DNA of 64,000 nucleotides from Eucommia ulmoides (taxonomy: Eukaryota > Streptophyta > Magnoliopsida > Garryales > Eucommiaceae). The DNA lies in assembly GCA_016647705.1 (NCBI GenBank), contig CM028326.1, positions 42,904,285 through 42,968,284 of the forward strand, written 5' to 3'. The translations under genes were made by a program, and so were the position numbers. A model generated the notes under the pieces. That model was not told the DNA's origin, made no database searches, and saw only the letters and a list, made by a program, of their open reading frames with translations. This document shows, one piece after another, positions 33,839-46,511 of this stretch (within the stretch, counting starts at the first letter, position 1; each line of letters begins with the position of its first letter).

Positions 33839-34782
33839 GAAAGGGCCTTGGTTAGAGCAACTGATTCCTGGGTTGTCACATCAATACGTGATTGAAAATG
33901 ACTGAGAAAATTCTCACCGGAGAAGACCCTTGGGAAAACTCAACACTTTAGCAGAGTTTTAAGGCCACATCCCAAATGGGACTACCAATGAGGACTAAAA
34001 AACTTTCCATAGGAAATTTACCTAGGATAAAATGTGCCCTAGTCTTAGACTATGGCCTGATCATGCATGTTTCTTAGGAATTATGAACTTTGATTCTTAA
34101 ATTAGGACTCTTGAGTTTTGTATTTTGAATCAGTTGTAGTTGGTGTGAATCTTATCAAGGAATATCATGGAGAAATCTGATATAGTGTGCCCCAGCTCTA
34201 GCTGGGGTGAGTTTTATCAAGAAATATCGATGGAGAGATATGATATAATGTGCCCCAACTCTTGCAGGGCCAAGTTTTACCATAAAATCTCAACGAAGAG
34301 ACCAAATATAATGTGCCCCAACTCTATCTAGGCACTTGATTACGTCCTGGGCATTTCGGAGAATGCGACAGAACCCACATGGTTACCCATGTATCCTAAA
34401 CTAAGTATGTGATTTTTAATGTTTGAATGAGTCTGGAAACCATGTCGGGTTGCTTTGATTATATCAAGTCATTATTTCGGATCAAGATCGTCAAATGACT
34501 GAAACCCACATGGGTTATCTACATCTCCTGATTTCCTATGTCGGGAAAAAGGTCAAAATGTAATTCGACCCTCGCATGCTGATTTTTAGATTGTTAACTG
34601 CACCTATAAGGGTATCCTACGTACCTTGCCTAGTTACCAAGGATCAGGTCGTAACGTAGTTTTGAATAGGTTTCCTTTGTTGTTTACCTAATGAAAGGAT
34701 TGAAATGGGCTTCTCAGGGAAGTCAAGGGACTTCTCTCGAGATACACCCTTATATAGGACTGAGAGAATGTTGTAAGGTTGA
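33839..34782 (-). mobile_element. Ogre-like sequence, left part, interrupted at 34782
   Basis: No coding region recognised. From about 34360 it has the words 'gaacccacatgg' and 'ggatcaggtcgtaacgtagt' found in the Ogre-like LTRs at 24840-25110 and 51900-52060. The stretch 34030-34120 resembles 49700-49760. It breaks at the insertion of the Athila-type element and probably resumes at 46512. Confidence 0.5.
34140..34335 (+). repeat. Minisatellite, three units of about 70 bp
   Basis: Each unit holds 'gatataatgtgccccaactc' or near it, preceded by 'tatcaagraatatc.atggagaga'. Confidence 0.75.
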
Positions 34783-37282
34783 TGGTGGCCGCAATTCATG
34801 CGCTGCCACTTTCACCGCAAGCGTACGGATCAAGTTTTAGTATAATAGACCTTTCGGTTGGGTATCGCATCCACAGGGATTGGTGCCGTTACTATCGAGT
34901 ATTGCGATTGTCATAACCTAACTTTATCTAGGCGACAAAAATAGAATATAATTAATTAATACTAATACTAATATAGCCTAATTTAATCTATACTAATACT
35001 AATATTAATATGAGATAATTTTGAGAGAAGAGTTTGTCTAGGGATTAGTTTCATTTACGAATACATGTTCAGTCTTGTTTTAGTTTATGTTAACGACGTT
35101 CGACTTATCCGACAATCTTAGTATCTAAAACTCCTCCGCCACCTCTCCCGAGTGTAAGACGTGGGATATAAATCAACTTCATGTCAACGAAGAATTCCCC
35201 CTCAACGTCTTAACGACCTTAGGTCACGTGAGTCTCACCCCAACATTATTGATTACACACAATCCAACTCCTGACCGGGTCATTGGATTGTGCGTTGTGT
35301 TTATCCTATCGACAATCTCCGTTCTAAAACTCCCTCACCACCTCTCCTGAGTGTAAGACGAGGGAATACATGACTTTGCGTTAACGCCGAAGTCCCCTTC
35401 AATGTCTTAACGACTCTAGGTCACGTGAGTCTTGCCCCAACGTCATCGATTGTCCACAATCCAAACCCCAACCGAGTTATAAGATTGTGGCGTTTGTTTA
35501 TTCTAGTCCAAATCCGAGATTTGTCAAACCCCATATTCTCGATATGTAAATATAAGAAATATAAACAAACAATAAGGCACACACAATCAGCATAACGAAG
35601 AACAATGGCAAACAAAACACAAACTCAACTAAACAACGTTTTCATAAATTATATTAATAATCCCTATACAACCTATGTTTACCCAATGGCCATAACCATG
35701 TATACAATGTAAAATGGCATAAAACATGCTCAACAACTACCAAAATAAATTAAACAAAGAGAAGAAACGAGTGACTTAGCCAATATTCGAAGAATAGCCG
35801 CTAGAACCGTCGAACGATCGCTTTCCTCCTCATCCTCCACCTCGGGTTGAGAGCTCTGTACGCCGAGCATTTACACGCTTGCGTATTAACTACTCGCAAG
35901 TACACGTGGTCTAGTTTTAATATAGTGGATCTTTTAAGATCAGATATCGTTCCTACAGGAACGGGTTGAATAATTGAGTATCGCAATTTACATAGTCTCC
36001 GATTATCCAGACGGTTAAAGAATTATTTTAAAATTAAACTAATTAAACTAAGATAAACTATAATTAGTGGGTTAATCCTAACTAAGTTGATTAACTAGGG
36101 ATTGATTTCATTCACTTAATACATGTTTGATTTCGTTTTAGTTAATAATAATGGAGTTTAGGTATCCAACAATCTCGGTTCTTAAACTCCTCTACCACCT
36201 CCTCTTCCGAGTGTAAGACGGGGGAATACGCGACCTCGTGTCAATGCCGAAGTCCCCCTTAACGTCTTAACGACTCTAGGCCGCATGAATCTTGCCCCAA
36301 CGTCATCGATTGCACACTAATTAATGCCCTCCCGGGTCGTTAGGTCGTAACGATGTGTTTACCCTAGTCCGAATCCAGAGTTACCTCTTTCGAGCGTCAA
36401 ACCCTAGATTCTCAAATACAACCCTAATACCTTAACAAGCATATTGAAGTTGTCATAAAATAATAAACACAATCGGATTTAAAAGCAAACAACCATTAAA
36501 GAAACATATATTAAACCAAACTAGTATTTACACAACTACACCGATCCCTAGCTAATATTTAACTAATCTATCATGATCCTGGCCATTGGAACATTAAACC
36601 AAGATGGATTCATCATCATTCACAATCAAACAATAAATTACAAAGATATAAATAAAGAGAGAAAGATCGAATCTTAAAGTGGAGTAGTTTTCACTTTCGC
36701 CAAAGATCGATCTGCCAATGTTTCCTCTTCCCGAATGATGAATCTCCTCTTTGAGCTCTTCAAAAATAGACAAGGATCACCTCCTAAGGGTTAGGGACGT
36801 TCAACCATCCAAGCTTTTTCAAGGGAAATGAGGGAAAATGTTTTATAGGTGCAAGGTTTCAAAATATCTGAAAATATCTGTTTGCTGTGCAGAGGTCACC
36901 GACGCGGCGGTGAGTAAGTTCGTTGGTTCTCTAAAGTTTCACCGCCACGGCGGTGGAATAGTTCCTTAGCTCTCTGATCATTAACCGCCGTGGCGGTGGA
37001 CCTTGCGCCGCGGCGGTGGGACTTTGCTCAATTCAGCACTTCTCTGCATTCTCACCACCGCGACGGTGGATTCTTTGCCGCGGCGGCGACTTCTGTGATC
37101 TTGAAACCTCGTTTCTTCATCATTTCTTCACCATTTTCCTACCATTTTCGCTCGTTTGTCTCTTGTTTGCGTCCCTACACCTGAATTACATAAAAACTAA
37201 CAAAAACACAATTAAATATGACTAATTCACTCAAAAACTACCAAATCTGGCTTAGAAGTAGATAGACATTTTACACCTATCA

Positions 37283-37300
37283 AATACCCCCAAACTTGGA
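37283..37300 (-). other. Polypurine tract of the inner element
   Basis: Minus strand CCAAGTTTGGGGGTATT directly before the 3' LTR start TGATAGG. Equivalent tracts are at 27616-27632 and 43078-43094. Confidence 0.7.
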
Positions 37301-38999
37301 ATTTCGCTAGTCCTCGAGCAAAACACCCTAACACAAAATTAAACTAACTACCCTAATTAAATTATAACTAATATAAAAATGAAAAACTTGAAACACAAAA
37401 AAGAAGTAAATGCATGTAAGTATAAAGTTCAACCAAAGAAACCAATTTGTTCTTCCCTCAATATCCCTAAATCTAATCAAGTTCGGGAAATAACCCACAC
37501 TAAGTGGAGTTCTAGATTTTCAACAATCAATATCAATAAAAACCATTCTAGATCCATTGAATGTGCGTGTGTGAGAACTCAAATGTATAATTACGCACAT
37601 ACCGGATTGGATTATGCAATTGTTAAGTTCATAACGTATATCGTTTAAGAATTCAGGAAAGCCAAACGCTTGATTTGGGTCTACTATGCACTAATGTAGG
37701 CTCGGATATTCCCAAAGATCAATAGGACTTGGTTTGGCTTTGGAGAACGACCACGGGTATCATTGGAATTGAAAATAGATAATTGGTTTAATTGATCGAT
37801 ACCCGAGGTAAAATTGCTTGTCGCTATCCTCTCTTATACCCTGACACTTTTAAAACACAATTCTGAATAGGAATTGAAGATCTTTGTATTCACTTGTCGA
37901 AAGAAAAGAAAATGAAAACGAAATTTTCATAATAGTTTATTTTTTTTATTTTTTATTTTTATTTTTTTAAACGGTCCTAAATGAATTCAAAATAAAACAG
38001 TTTTAGGAGTGTGCAAAAAGAAGTTTAGAGAAACACACCCCCAAACTTATTCGAATTTAATAAAATTTAGAAATAAGCAAAGAAAGAAATGATAGAAACA
38101 CACCCCCAAACTTAATTTAGGAGCATGCAAAAAGAAATATGAAAGTGACAAGTGAATACACTAATACCGAATCAATAAAAATTCATCCGAAACCCGACCG
38201 CTTACTTGATTTGACTCAATTTGAAAATTAGGCTTAGTGACATTGGTTTAGGAAAAATTTCAATGAAAAGAGTATTTGAACGTTTTCAGAATTGATTACG
38301 TTATCGGCTTTGACAGGAGAAATAAGGGATAAAATTTTTCAGGTTAGCTATAACGGTTCAAGCGAAAAAATGACGGCTTAAATCACGTCTCCCGAATTAC
38401 CTTACCTAGAATTTTGCCTCAAGTTTCCCCCAAATCAAGTTCTAGATTCCTCATTTTTTTCATGAATTTCATATTGAATAATCGGTGTCTAATTGTTCAG
38501 ATTATTATACATTGAGTCTGAATGTCGTGCAATTTTTGAATCGAGATAATTTTTACCCAATCGACATGTTAAGCACACAAAACACACATGGAAGGCATTA
38601 CCCCCGACCTCAATATGCAATTAGGAGATAATTCTCATTATTCGGACTTGGCCCAAATGAACTCACCCACTAAACATGGAAATGCAACTTTATACATATT
38701 CAATTCTAGACTAAATCTAATACTAGCATACATTAATTAATCAAACACTACACATGCAAAAACAAAAATTAAACTAAACTAAACAAAAAAATTAAAAACT
38801 AAAACATACATTAAAACAATAAAATACATACATAAATTTCCTTCTATACATAATTTTTTTTTTCATTTTGTTCAAAAAAATAATGGTTCATCCTTCTTCT
38901 ACAAAAACACAAAAATGGATGAACACTCTCCCAAACTTAAATATGGCAGTGTCCACACTGCCTAGCAGCGAACCTAATAAACATACAACATTTATGAAA

Positions 39000-39564
39000 A
39001 CAAAATGGGTTGAACACATACCTAGGGAATAAGACGTAGAAGTCTCATTCCCAATTGTCCACCTGAAGAGGGGTCATCACCACCACTATCACGTTGGAAA
39101 GGAAAAAGTGGTAGTTTCAAAAGGTGCGGCGGCACAGTCGAAAAAGTATGCATTTCAATGCCGAGGCCCTCACAAATAAGTGGGTTGACTTGATCTTGAT
39201 AGAGCCCAAATTGATCTTGGTATGTCCATAGCTCGTGTTTCCCTATTCGAAGATTCTGGAGTTCTTGATAAACTCGCTCTCTGTCGAATTCGGCCCGTCG
39301 TGGTGCCTCGGGAATTGGGGCCTTAGAAGGCCCTGCCTCGTCTCCTGCATCCTCAACTTCTTATTTTGCTCCTCCCTCGCCCTGGCCTTGAGCGATTGGG
39401 CCGAATCCTCTCTGCTTTATACAAGGCCTAGTGAACTCATGCTTATGGTAATGCGCTTCAGCCGCTTTCGAAACAAATTTGGTGGAATCAAAGTCTGGGG
39501 CTGACCTCAACCCTTCTCCACGTGCCCTTTTCATAGCCACCTTCTTTGGCATGGTTCCTATCAA
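39000..39564 (-). pseudogene. Gag-like fragment of the inner Athila-type element
   Basis: The minus frame starts MPKKVAMKRARGEGLRSAPD, then FDSTKFVSKAAEAHYHKHEF and TRPCIKQRGFGPIAQGQGEG, stopping at 39361. A frameshift then allows QETRQGLLRPQFPRHHDG and further short matches down to about 39060 (MHTFSTVPPHL type). The 'KFVSKAAEAHYHK ... RPCIKQRGF' pattern is the opening found in the putative plant transposon protein family encoded by Athila/Tat-related non-autonomous elements. The rest of that protein, and all of pol, is missing. The next 1.3 kb upstream toward the primer-binding site has no frame. Confidence 0.55.
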
Positions 39565-40127
39565 TTATATTCGCAAACAAGACAAACCCAATCATATACG
39601 CACAATGACAAACAGCCCCGGAAACAATACTATCAAGAACAAGGTCAAATTTCAACACATATACACCCATTGCAATGATTTCAACAAAATACTAACAATT
39701 TAGCATACTATCTTGGTTCACACACTTAACCAATCCATTTAAACATGTTTATCACCACGAATCAAACCAAAATCCCAAAGAATTTTGAAATCGCGAAAAT
39801 AGGGTTTAAGGGGTTAGGGCAAAACTTCAAAATCAAATGATTTTTAACATAATCATGCAAACCAACCAATAATTTCAACAACTAGACAAAATGTAAGTTA
39901 AAGAAACTTACTTGTTGAGAAATTGCAGTCAAATAGAAGAGAAATGAAGAAATTGCACCGTTCACGCAAAAACCCTAAAATTTCGGAAATGGGGGTGGAA
40001 ATCCAATTCTTGGAGGATGATTCGTGGTTGAAATCATGATTTGTGGGAATGGAAGGATGATTTAAAGAGTTTGAAATGTTTTGGGAGGATTAAAATAAGG
40101 AGATTTTGGAGTTTCAAAAGTGGTTGT

Positions 40128-40129
<2 letters not shown>

Positions 40130-40170
<41 letters not shown>
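40130..40170. repeat. T41 homopolymer
   Basis: Uninterrupted T run inside the inner element's internal region, next to a CCGCGG palindrome cluster (40195-40330). Confidence 0.9.
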
Positions 40171-40174
<4 letters not shown>

Positions 40175-40881
40175 GGAGGGTTTTAAACAAACAGAGGCTT
40201 CACCACCGCGGCGGTGTGAGCGCCTTTTTTAAAACCAAAACATTCTGTCGGTGAGACGTTTATGCTGAAAACTTGACATTCTGCATTTTCACTGTCGCGG
40301 CGGTGCGTCCACGGCTGCGGCGGTGAGCCTGCTACTGGATTATCAATTTTTCTTTTAGTTTTCACACGATGGCCTCACACCATGCGTTTCCACTTCGCTT
40401 GTTCAACAATTTTAAGTGCGAAACACATCCTCGATTATCCTCACTCCTTAATTTACCTCCAAACATGCTTTGAGACCAATCCGGCCTGCAAAAAAATAAA
40501 TAATAGCAAAAATGGGGTAAAAATTGATACCCTCGGTTTTGGATCAATTTTTTTTAACTTGCTTGATTTAGCGTCCCTAGCTGGACTTGGTCGAGTATTT
40601 TTCACCAAAATCCCTCATAGACAAGGAATTTGGGGAAAACAATGCTCTGTTGGATCACGATTCATGGTATTGAAGTTGGATTCTTGTCTCTTTCCTTATC
40701 CTTTTCAACTTACACTCGATCTCGGGATCAAGAGTCAAGAATTTCAACTTCTTCTATGATGCATGCACTGTTTGATGACAACTCACAAAACAAATTAACA
40801 AAATAAATAAAAATAAAATTAAAACAAAAGAATTGTTTTGATTAATATTCAGCTACTTATTTGCAATATCTACCAATTCAA

Positions 40882-40910
40882 CACCGTCCCCGGCAACGAC
40901 AGCAAAAACT
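40882..40910 (-). other. Primer-binding site of the inner element
   Basis: Minus strand AGTTTTTGCTGTCGTTGCCG followed by GGGACGG, immediately after the 5' LTR end (CA at 40911-40912 complement). It is a variant of the Athila/Tat site. Confidence 0.75.
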
Positions 40911-42299
40911 TGTACGTTGAGTGTTTACACGCTCGCGTATTGACCACTCACAACTGCACGAGGTCTAGTTTTAATAAAGTGAATCTTTTAAGATCGGATA
41001 TTGTTCCCACAGGGACGGGTTGAATAATTGAGTATTTCAATTTACATAGTCTCCTATTATCTAGACGGTTAAAGAATTGTTATAAAATTAAACTACAATT
41101 AGTGGGTTAATCCTAACTAAGTTGATTAACTAGGGATTGATTTCATTCACTTAATACATGTTTGATTTCATTTTAGTTAACAATAATAGAGTTTAGGTAT
41201 TCGACAATCTCCGTTCTTAAACTCCTCCGCCACCTCTTCCGAGTGTAAGACGGGGGAATACGCGACTTCACGTCAACGCTGAAGTCCCCCTTAACGTATT
41301 AACAACTCTAGGACACGTGAGTCTTGCCCCAACGTCATCGATTGCACACTAATCAACGCCATCCCGGGTCGTTAGGTCATAACGATGTGTTTACCCTTGT
41401 CCGAATCCAAGGTTACGTCTTCCGAGCGTCAAACCCTAGATTCTAAAATCCAACCCTAATACCTTAACAAGCATATAGAAGTTGTCATAAAATGATAAAC
41501 ACAATCGGATTTAAAAGAAAACAACCATTAAAGAAACATATATTAAACCAAACTAGTATTTACACAACTACACCGATCCCTCGCTAATATTTAACTAATC
41601 TATCATAATCTTGTACATTGGAAAATTAAAAAAAGAGGGATTCATCATCATTCACAATAAAACAATAAATTACAAAGCGAGAAGTAAAGAGAGAAAGATC
41701 AAATCTTAAAGTAGAGTAGTTTCCACTTTCGCCGAAGATCGATCCGCCAATGTTTCCTCTTCCCGAATGATGAATCTCCTCTTTGAGATCTTCAAAAATG
41801 GACAAGGATCACCTCTTAAGGGTTAGGGACGTTCAACCATCCAAGCATTTTCAATGGAAATGAGGGAAAAATGTTTTATATGTGCAAGGTTTCAAAATAT
41901 CTGAAAATATTTGTTTGCTGTGCAGAGGTCATCGCCGCGGTGGTGAGTAAGTCGGTTAGTTCTCTGAAGTTTCATCACCGCTGCGGTGGACGTTGCTCCA
42001 CGGCGGTGGGACTTTGCTCAATTCAGCACTTCTCTACATTTTCACTGCCGCGATGGTGGCTTATGTGATCTTGAAACCTCGTTTCTTCATAATTTCTTTA
42101 CCATTTTCCCACCATTTTTGCTCGTTTGTCTCTTATTTGCATCCCTACACCTGAATTACATAAACACTAACAAAAACACAATTAAATATAACTAATTCAC
42201 TCGAAAACTACCAAATACGGCTTAGAAGTAGATAGTATTTTACACCTGTCAAGCTCTCCCTCAAAAACCCCTTATCCTAACCCTAAAATATGGTCGAAA

Positions 42300-42510
42300 G
42301 CCTTAGGGGCTGAAGACAACCTATGTTTAACCAATGTCCATAACCATGTATACAGTGTAAAATGGCATAAAACATGCTCAACAACTACCAAAATAAAGAA
42401 AACAAAGAGAAGAAATGAGCGACTTAGCCAGTATCCGAAGAATAGTTGCTAGAATCGTTGAATGATCGCTTCCGTCTTCATCTTCCACCTCAGGTTGAGA
42501 TCTCTCCCTA
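42300..42510 (-). repeat. Tandem duplication inside the outer 3' LTR
   Basis: The segment acaacctatgtttaaccaat to gagatctctccctaaaacat repeats 35660-35856 of the same LTR (acaacctatgtttacccaat to gagagctc). The 5' LTR at 44929-46511 has it only once (45815-46010). The duplication therefore arose after, or independently of, the last reverse transcription. Confidence 0.65.
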
Positions 42511-44838
42511 AAACATCCCTTATCCTAACCCCAAAATATGGTTGAAGGCCTTAGGGGCCGAAGTGCTCGGAAGAGAGGAGGAGAGAAGGGTTTAAATAGG
42601 CAAAAAAATATCTACAAAATATATAAATTGTGCAGAGGCCACCACCTAGGCGAAGGAATGTTATGCCTAGGTGGTGGGGTATGTTGGTTAAGGTTCGCCT
42701 AGGCGGTAGGGTAGGTGGTGGACTAGGAAAACAATCTGCTGAATTTTCGCCTAGGCGGTGGATTCTCTGCCTAGGCGATGGGCTGTCAGTAGCCTATTTT
42801 TGTTTTCTTTGCTTCTTCACCACCTAAGCAGTGGTCTAGATGCCTAGGCGGTAGGCCTCTTTTTAGAATCTTGCCGTCTTGCTCATTTTGGTACCATTCT
42901 CCGACTGTTCTCGATACGAATTGATCATTTACGCTCCGATTTCATACCTTTTCACCTGTTTTTATTGTTTTAATACAAAAACAATAAAAACATATTAAAA
43001 CATATAAAAATAACTATAAACATACTAAAAAACTAACAAATTCAGTTTGGAAATAGATAGGTAATTTACACCTATCAAATACCCCCAAGCTCAGAATTTT
43101 GCTAGTCTTCAAGCAAAACACCCACACAATATAAGAAAATATAAAAACTAATTACGAAATTGAAAACTAAAAACAAAAAACACTAAAAACAAATATGTGT
43201 AAGTTTTGATTATCATATACTGGACGAAAGATTTTTCCCTCATCAGCCCCCAATCCTATCAAGTTCAAGCATAAATCACACCACGTGGTGTTCTTGAATT
43301 TTAACGTTCAAAAATCGTAAGCGTCATTCTACATCTTGTTTAAGTGTGTGTGATTAAACTTAAATTTACTAATATCCATTTATTAGATGGGATTATCCCT
43401 AAATATAGTTCATGACTAAAACTTTTTAGGTATAGGGAATCCATATGCCTGACCCAGGATCTATTCTCCACTAATGTAGGCTCGGAGGTTCATGAAGATA
43501 AGTAGGGCTTGGTTCGGTTTTGGAATAATGGCCAAGGGTATTTTGGAATAGAAAATGTGTTAACGTCGTTAACTTAACGCTACCCAAGGCACATCGCTTG
43601 GCACTCTTACACTCGAGACCCCATAGTTTATTTAGAAACGACCCTGAACAAACGTTTAAGAACGTCGTACTCACTTGTCATATAAAAAAGAAATGATTTT
43701 TTTTTTATTATATATATATTTTAACACACCCCAACTAATTTGATTTGTAATATTTAAGGGGTGTGTGAAAAACGAACAAAAACGACAAGTGAGTACTCGA
43801 ACACTGAACCAATATAAACTTCGCCCTATACCCAACTGCTCACGTCAAGTAGCATTTGCAACTACTAGCTTGATTATCTCAAATTTGTGCCTTCAGTTTA
43901 GCGATTTAGGTTTGGAAAATGATCAATCGGCTGGTATTTGTTAAGTGTTCAAAAATTGAATCAACTTTTAGGCTTCGACAGGGTAACGAGGGATAGGGAT
44001 ATTGTATGGTAGGCTTCAAAAGGCTCAAGCAATAAAATGAATGCCTAAATCATATCTCCTAAACCATCTCGCCTAGGATTTCGCCTCAAATTTCCAAAAT
44101 CAAGTTCTAGAATCCCTATCGTCATGAAATTGAGTGAAGGATAATCGGTTTCAAATCAATTAGATAGTCTTATATTGAGTTTACGTGCTCGTCCATTTAG
44201 GATCCACAATAACTTTTACCAAGACGATAGGTTAAGCACATAGAACACACATGAATGAGCTTTACACTCGACCTCAAAACAATCAGGGGACAGAGTCATC
44301 ATCGGGTAAAGGCTCAAATGACGTTAAAATATAGAACAAAATAACAGCTAAACTAAACAATTTAATCCTAAACAAGCATGCACACGATAAAAACTATAAC
44401 ATTTACTAACTAAAACATAAATAAACATACTACACATCACACTCGACTCAAACAAGAAATGCCCAAAACAATCTAGTCAGCGATCCGAATGACATGATAA
44501 AGCATTATAATGAAGACTAGGGTTTAGAACACGTACCTGGAAGGTGAGAGGATCTTGCCTCCGACTCAAATCCACAGAGATGTATCTAACTTATTTGTGA
44601 CCCTGGGTTGCCTCCCAAGAAGCGCTTGGTTTAATGTCCTTGGCCCGGCACACGCCCTCAAGACTGGCGAGATGTTTCAATGAACGAAACGCAAGAGTAC
44701 CTATCGATCTAACATCTTCAAGCATCCTGTAGGAAAAAAAAAAAAAAAAAAAAAACTACAAACGAAAATTATATACAAAAAAAATGCCTAGATTAAAATC
44801 AAGTTATTTACTCCCAATATCAACAATAACCATTTTGC

Positions 44839-44927
44839 CAATCCCCAGCAACGGCGCCAAAAACTTGATGGACGTTGCCGGAAACTGAATCTAACAACAA
44901 CCAATCCCAGGAAACGGTGCCAAAAAC
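44839..44927 (-). other. Duplicated primer-binding site of the outer element
   Basis: Two tandem versions on the minus strand: TTTTTGGCACCGTTTCCTGG (next to the LTR) and, 63 bp on, TTTTTGGCGCCGTTGCTGGG followed by GATTGG. The copy further from the LTR is closer to the usual site. Confidence 0.75.
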
Positions 44928-46511
44928 TTGGTGGCCGCAATTCATGCACTGCCACTTTCACTGCAACCGTAAGGATCAAGTTTTAATATAATAGACCTTT
45001 CGATTGAGTATTGTATTCACAGGAATTGGTGTCGTTACTATCAAGTACCACGATTGTCATAACCTGACTTTATCTAGACGACAAAAATAGAATTTAATTA
45101 ATTAATACTAATACAAATATAGCCTAATTTAATCTATACTAATACTAATATTAATATGAGATAGTTTTGAGAGAACAGGTTGTCTAGGGATTAGTTTCAT
45201 TTACGAATACGTGTTCAATCTCGTTTTAGTTTATGTTAATGGTGTTTGACTTATCCGACAATCTCGGTATCGAAAACTCCTCCGCCACTTCTCCGGAGTG
45301 TAAGACGGGGGATATAACGCAACTTCGTGTCAATGAAGAAGTCCCCCTCAATGTATTAATGACCCTAGGTCGCGTGAGTCTCTCCCTAACATCATTGATT
45401 GCACACAATCCAACTCCCGACTGGGTCATTGGATTGTGCATTGTGTTTACCCTATCGACAATCTTCGTTCTAATACTCCATCGCCACCTCTCCTGAGTGT
45501 AAGATGAGGGAATACATGACTTTGCGTCAATACCGAAGTCCCCTCAACGTCTTAACGACCCTAGGTCAAGTGAGTCTTGCCCTAACGTCATCAATTGTGC
45601 ACAATCCAAACTCCGACCAGGTTATAAGATTGTGGCGTTTGTTTATTCTAGTCCAAATATGGGATTTTTCAAACCCTGCATTCTCGATATGTAAATCTAA
45701 GCAATATAAACAAAAAATACGGCACACACAATCAACATAACGAAGAACAATCGCAAACAAAACACAAACTCAACTAAACAACGTTTTCATAAATTCTATT
45801 AATAATCTCTATACAACCTATGTTTACCCAATGGACATAACCATGTATATATTGTAAAATGGCATAAACATGCTCAACAACTACCAAAATGAAGAAAACA
45901 AAGAGAAGAAATGAGCGACTTAGCCAATATCCGAAGAATAGCTACTAGAACTGTCGAATGATCGCTTCCCTTTTCATCCTCCACCTCGGGTTGAGAGCTC
46001 TCCCTCAAAAATCCCTTATCCTAACCCTAAAATATGGATTAAGGTATTAGGGGCCGAAGAGCTCGGTATAGAGGAGGAGAGAATTGTTTAAATAGGCAAA
46101 AAAAATATTTTCAAAATATCTAAACTGTGCAGAGGCCACCGCCTAGGCGAAGGGATTTTTTGCCTAGGCGGTAGGGTATGTCGGTTAAGGTTCACCTAGG
46201 CAGTGGACTAGGAAAATGATCTGTTGGATTTCCACCTAGGCAGTGGGCTGTCAGTAGCCTATTTTTTTTTCTCTACTTCTTCACTGCCTAGGCGATGGGC
46301 CTCTTTTTAGAATCTTGCTATCATGCTCATTTTTGCACCGTTCTCCGATCGTTCTCGATACGAATTGGTCGTTTATACTCTGATTTCATACTTTTTCACC
46401 CCACGCACCTGTTTTAATATAAAAAGAATAAAAACATATAAAAATAACTATAAACGTACTCAAAAACTAATACATTCGGTTTGGAAATAGATAGATAATT
46501 TACACGTATCA

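Larger units (their letters stand above)
35857..42251 (-). mobile_element. Complete non-autonomous Athila-type element (inner), 6395 bp
   Basis: A perfect target-site duplication AGCTC (35852-35856, 42252-42256) frames the element, which begins TGTACGCCGAG and ends ACACCTGTCA. LTRs: 35857-37282 (1426 bp) and 40911-42251 (1341 bp); long stretches such as 'aaaccaaactagtatttaca' are identical, so insertion is comparatively young. Primer-binding site at 40882-40910, polypurine tract at 37283-37300, internal part 3628 bp. The internal part holds a gag-like fragment near 39000-39564 and no polymerase, integrase or protease. It sits in the 3' LTR of the outer element, in the same orientation. Confidence 0.9.
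34783..46511 (-). mobile_element. Non-autonomous Athila-type element (outer) holding a second element
   Basis: Plus-strand order: 3' LTR (34783-43077, interrupted by 35857-42251), internal region 43078-44928, 5' LTR 44929-46511 (1583 bp). Flanking pentamers are GTTGA (34778-34782) and ATTGA (46512-46516), four of five matching. The internal region is only about 1.85 kb and lacks the gag-like frame: at 44650-44690 the sequence jumps from the end block (acgccctcaagactggcgag) to the start block (acctatcgatctaac), so the frame was deleted. It begins with the polypurine tract (minus strand ...agcttgggggtatt). Both LTRs start TGGTGGCCGCAATTCATG on the plus strand. Confidence 0.8.
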
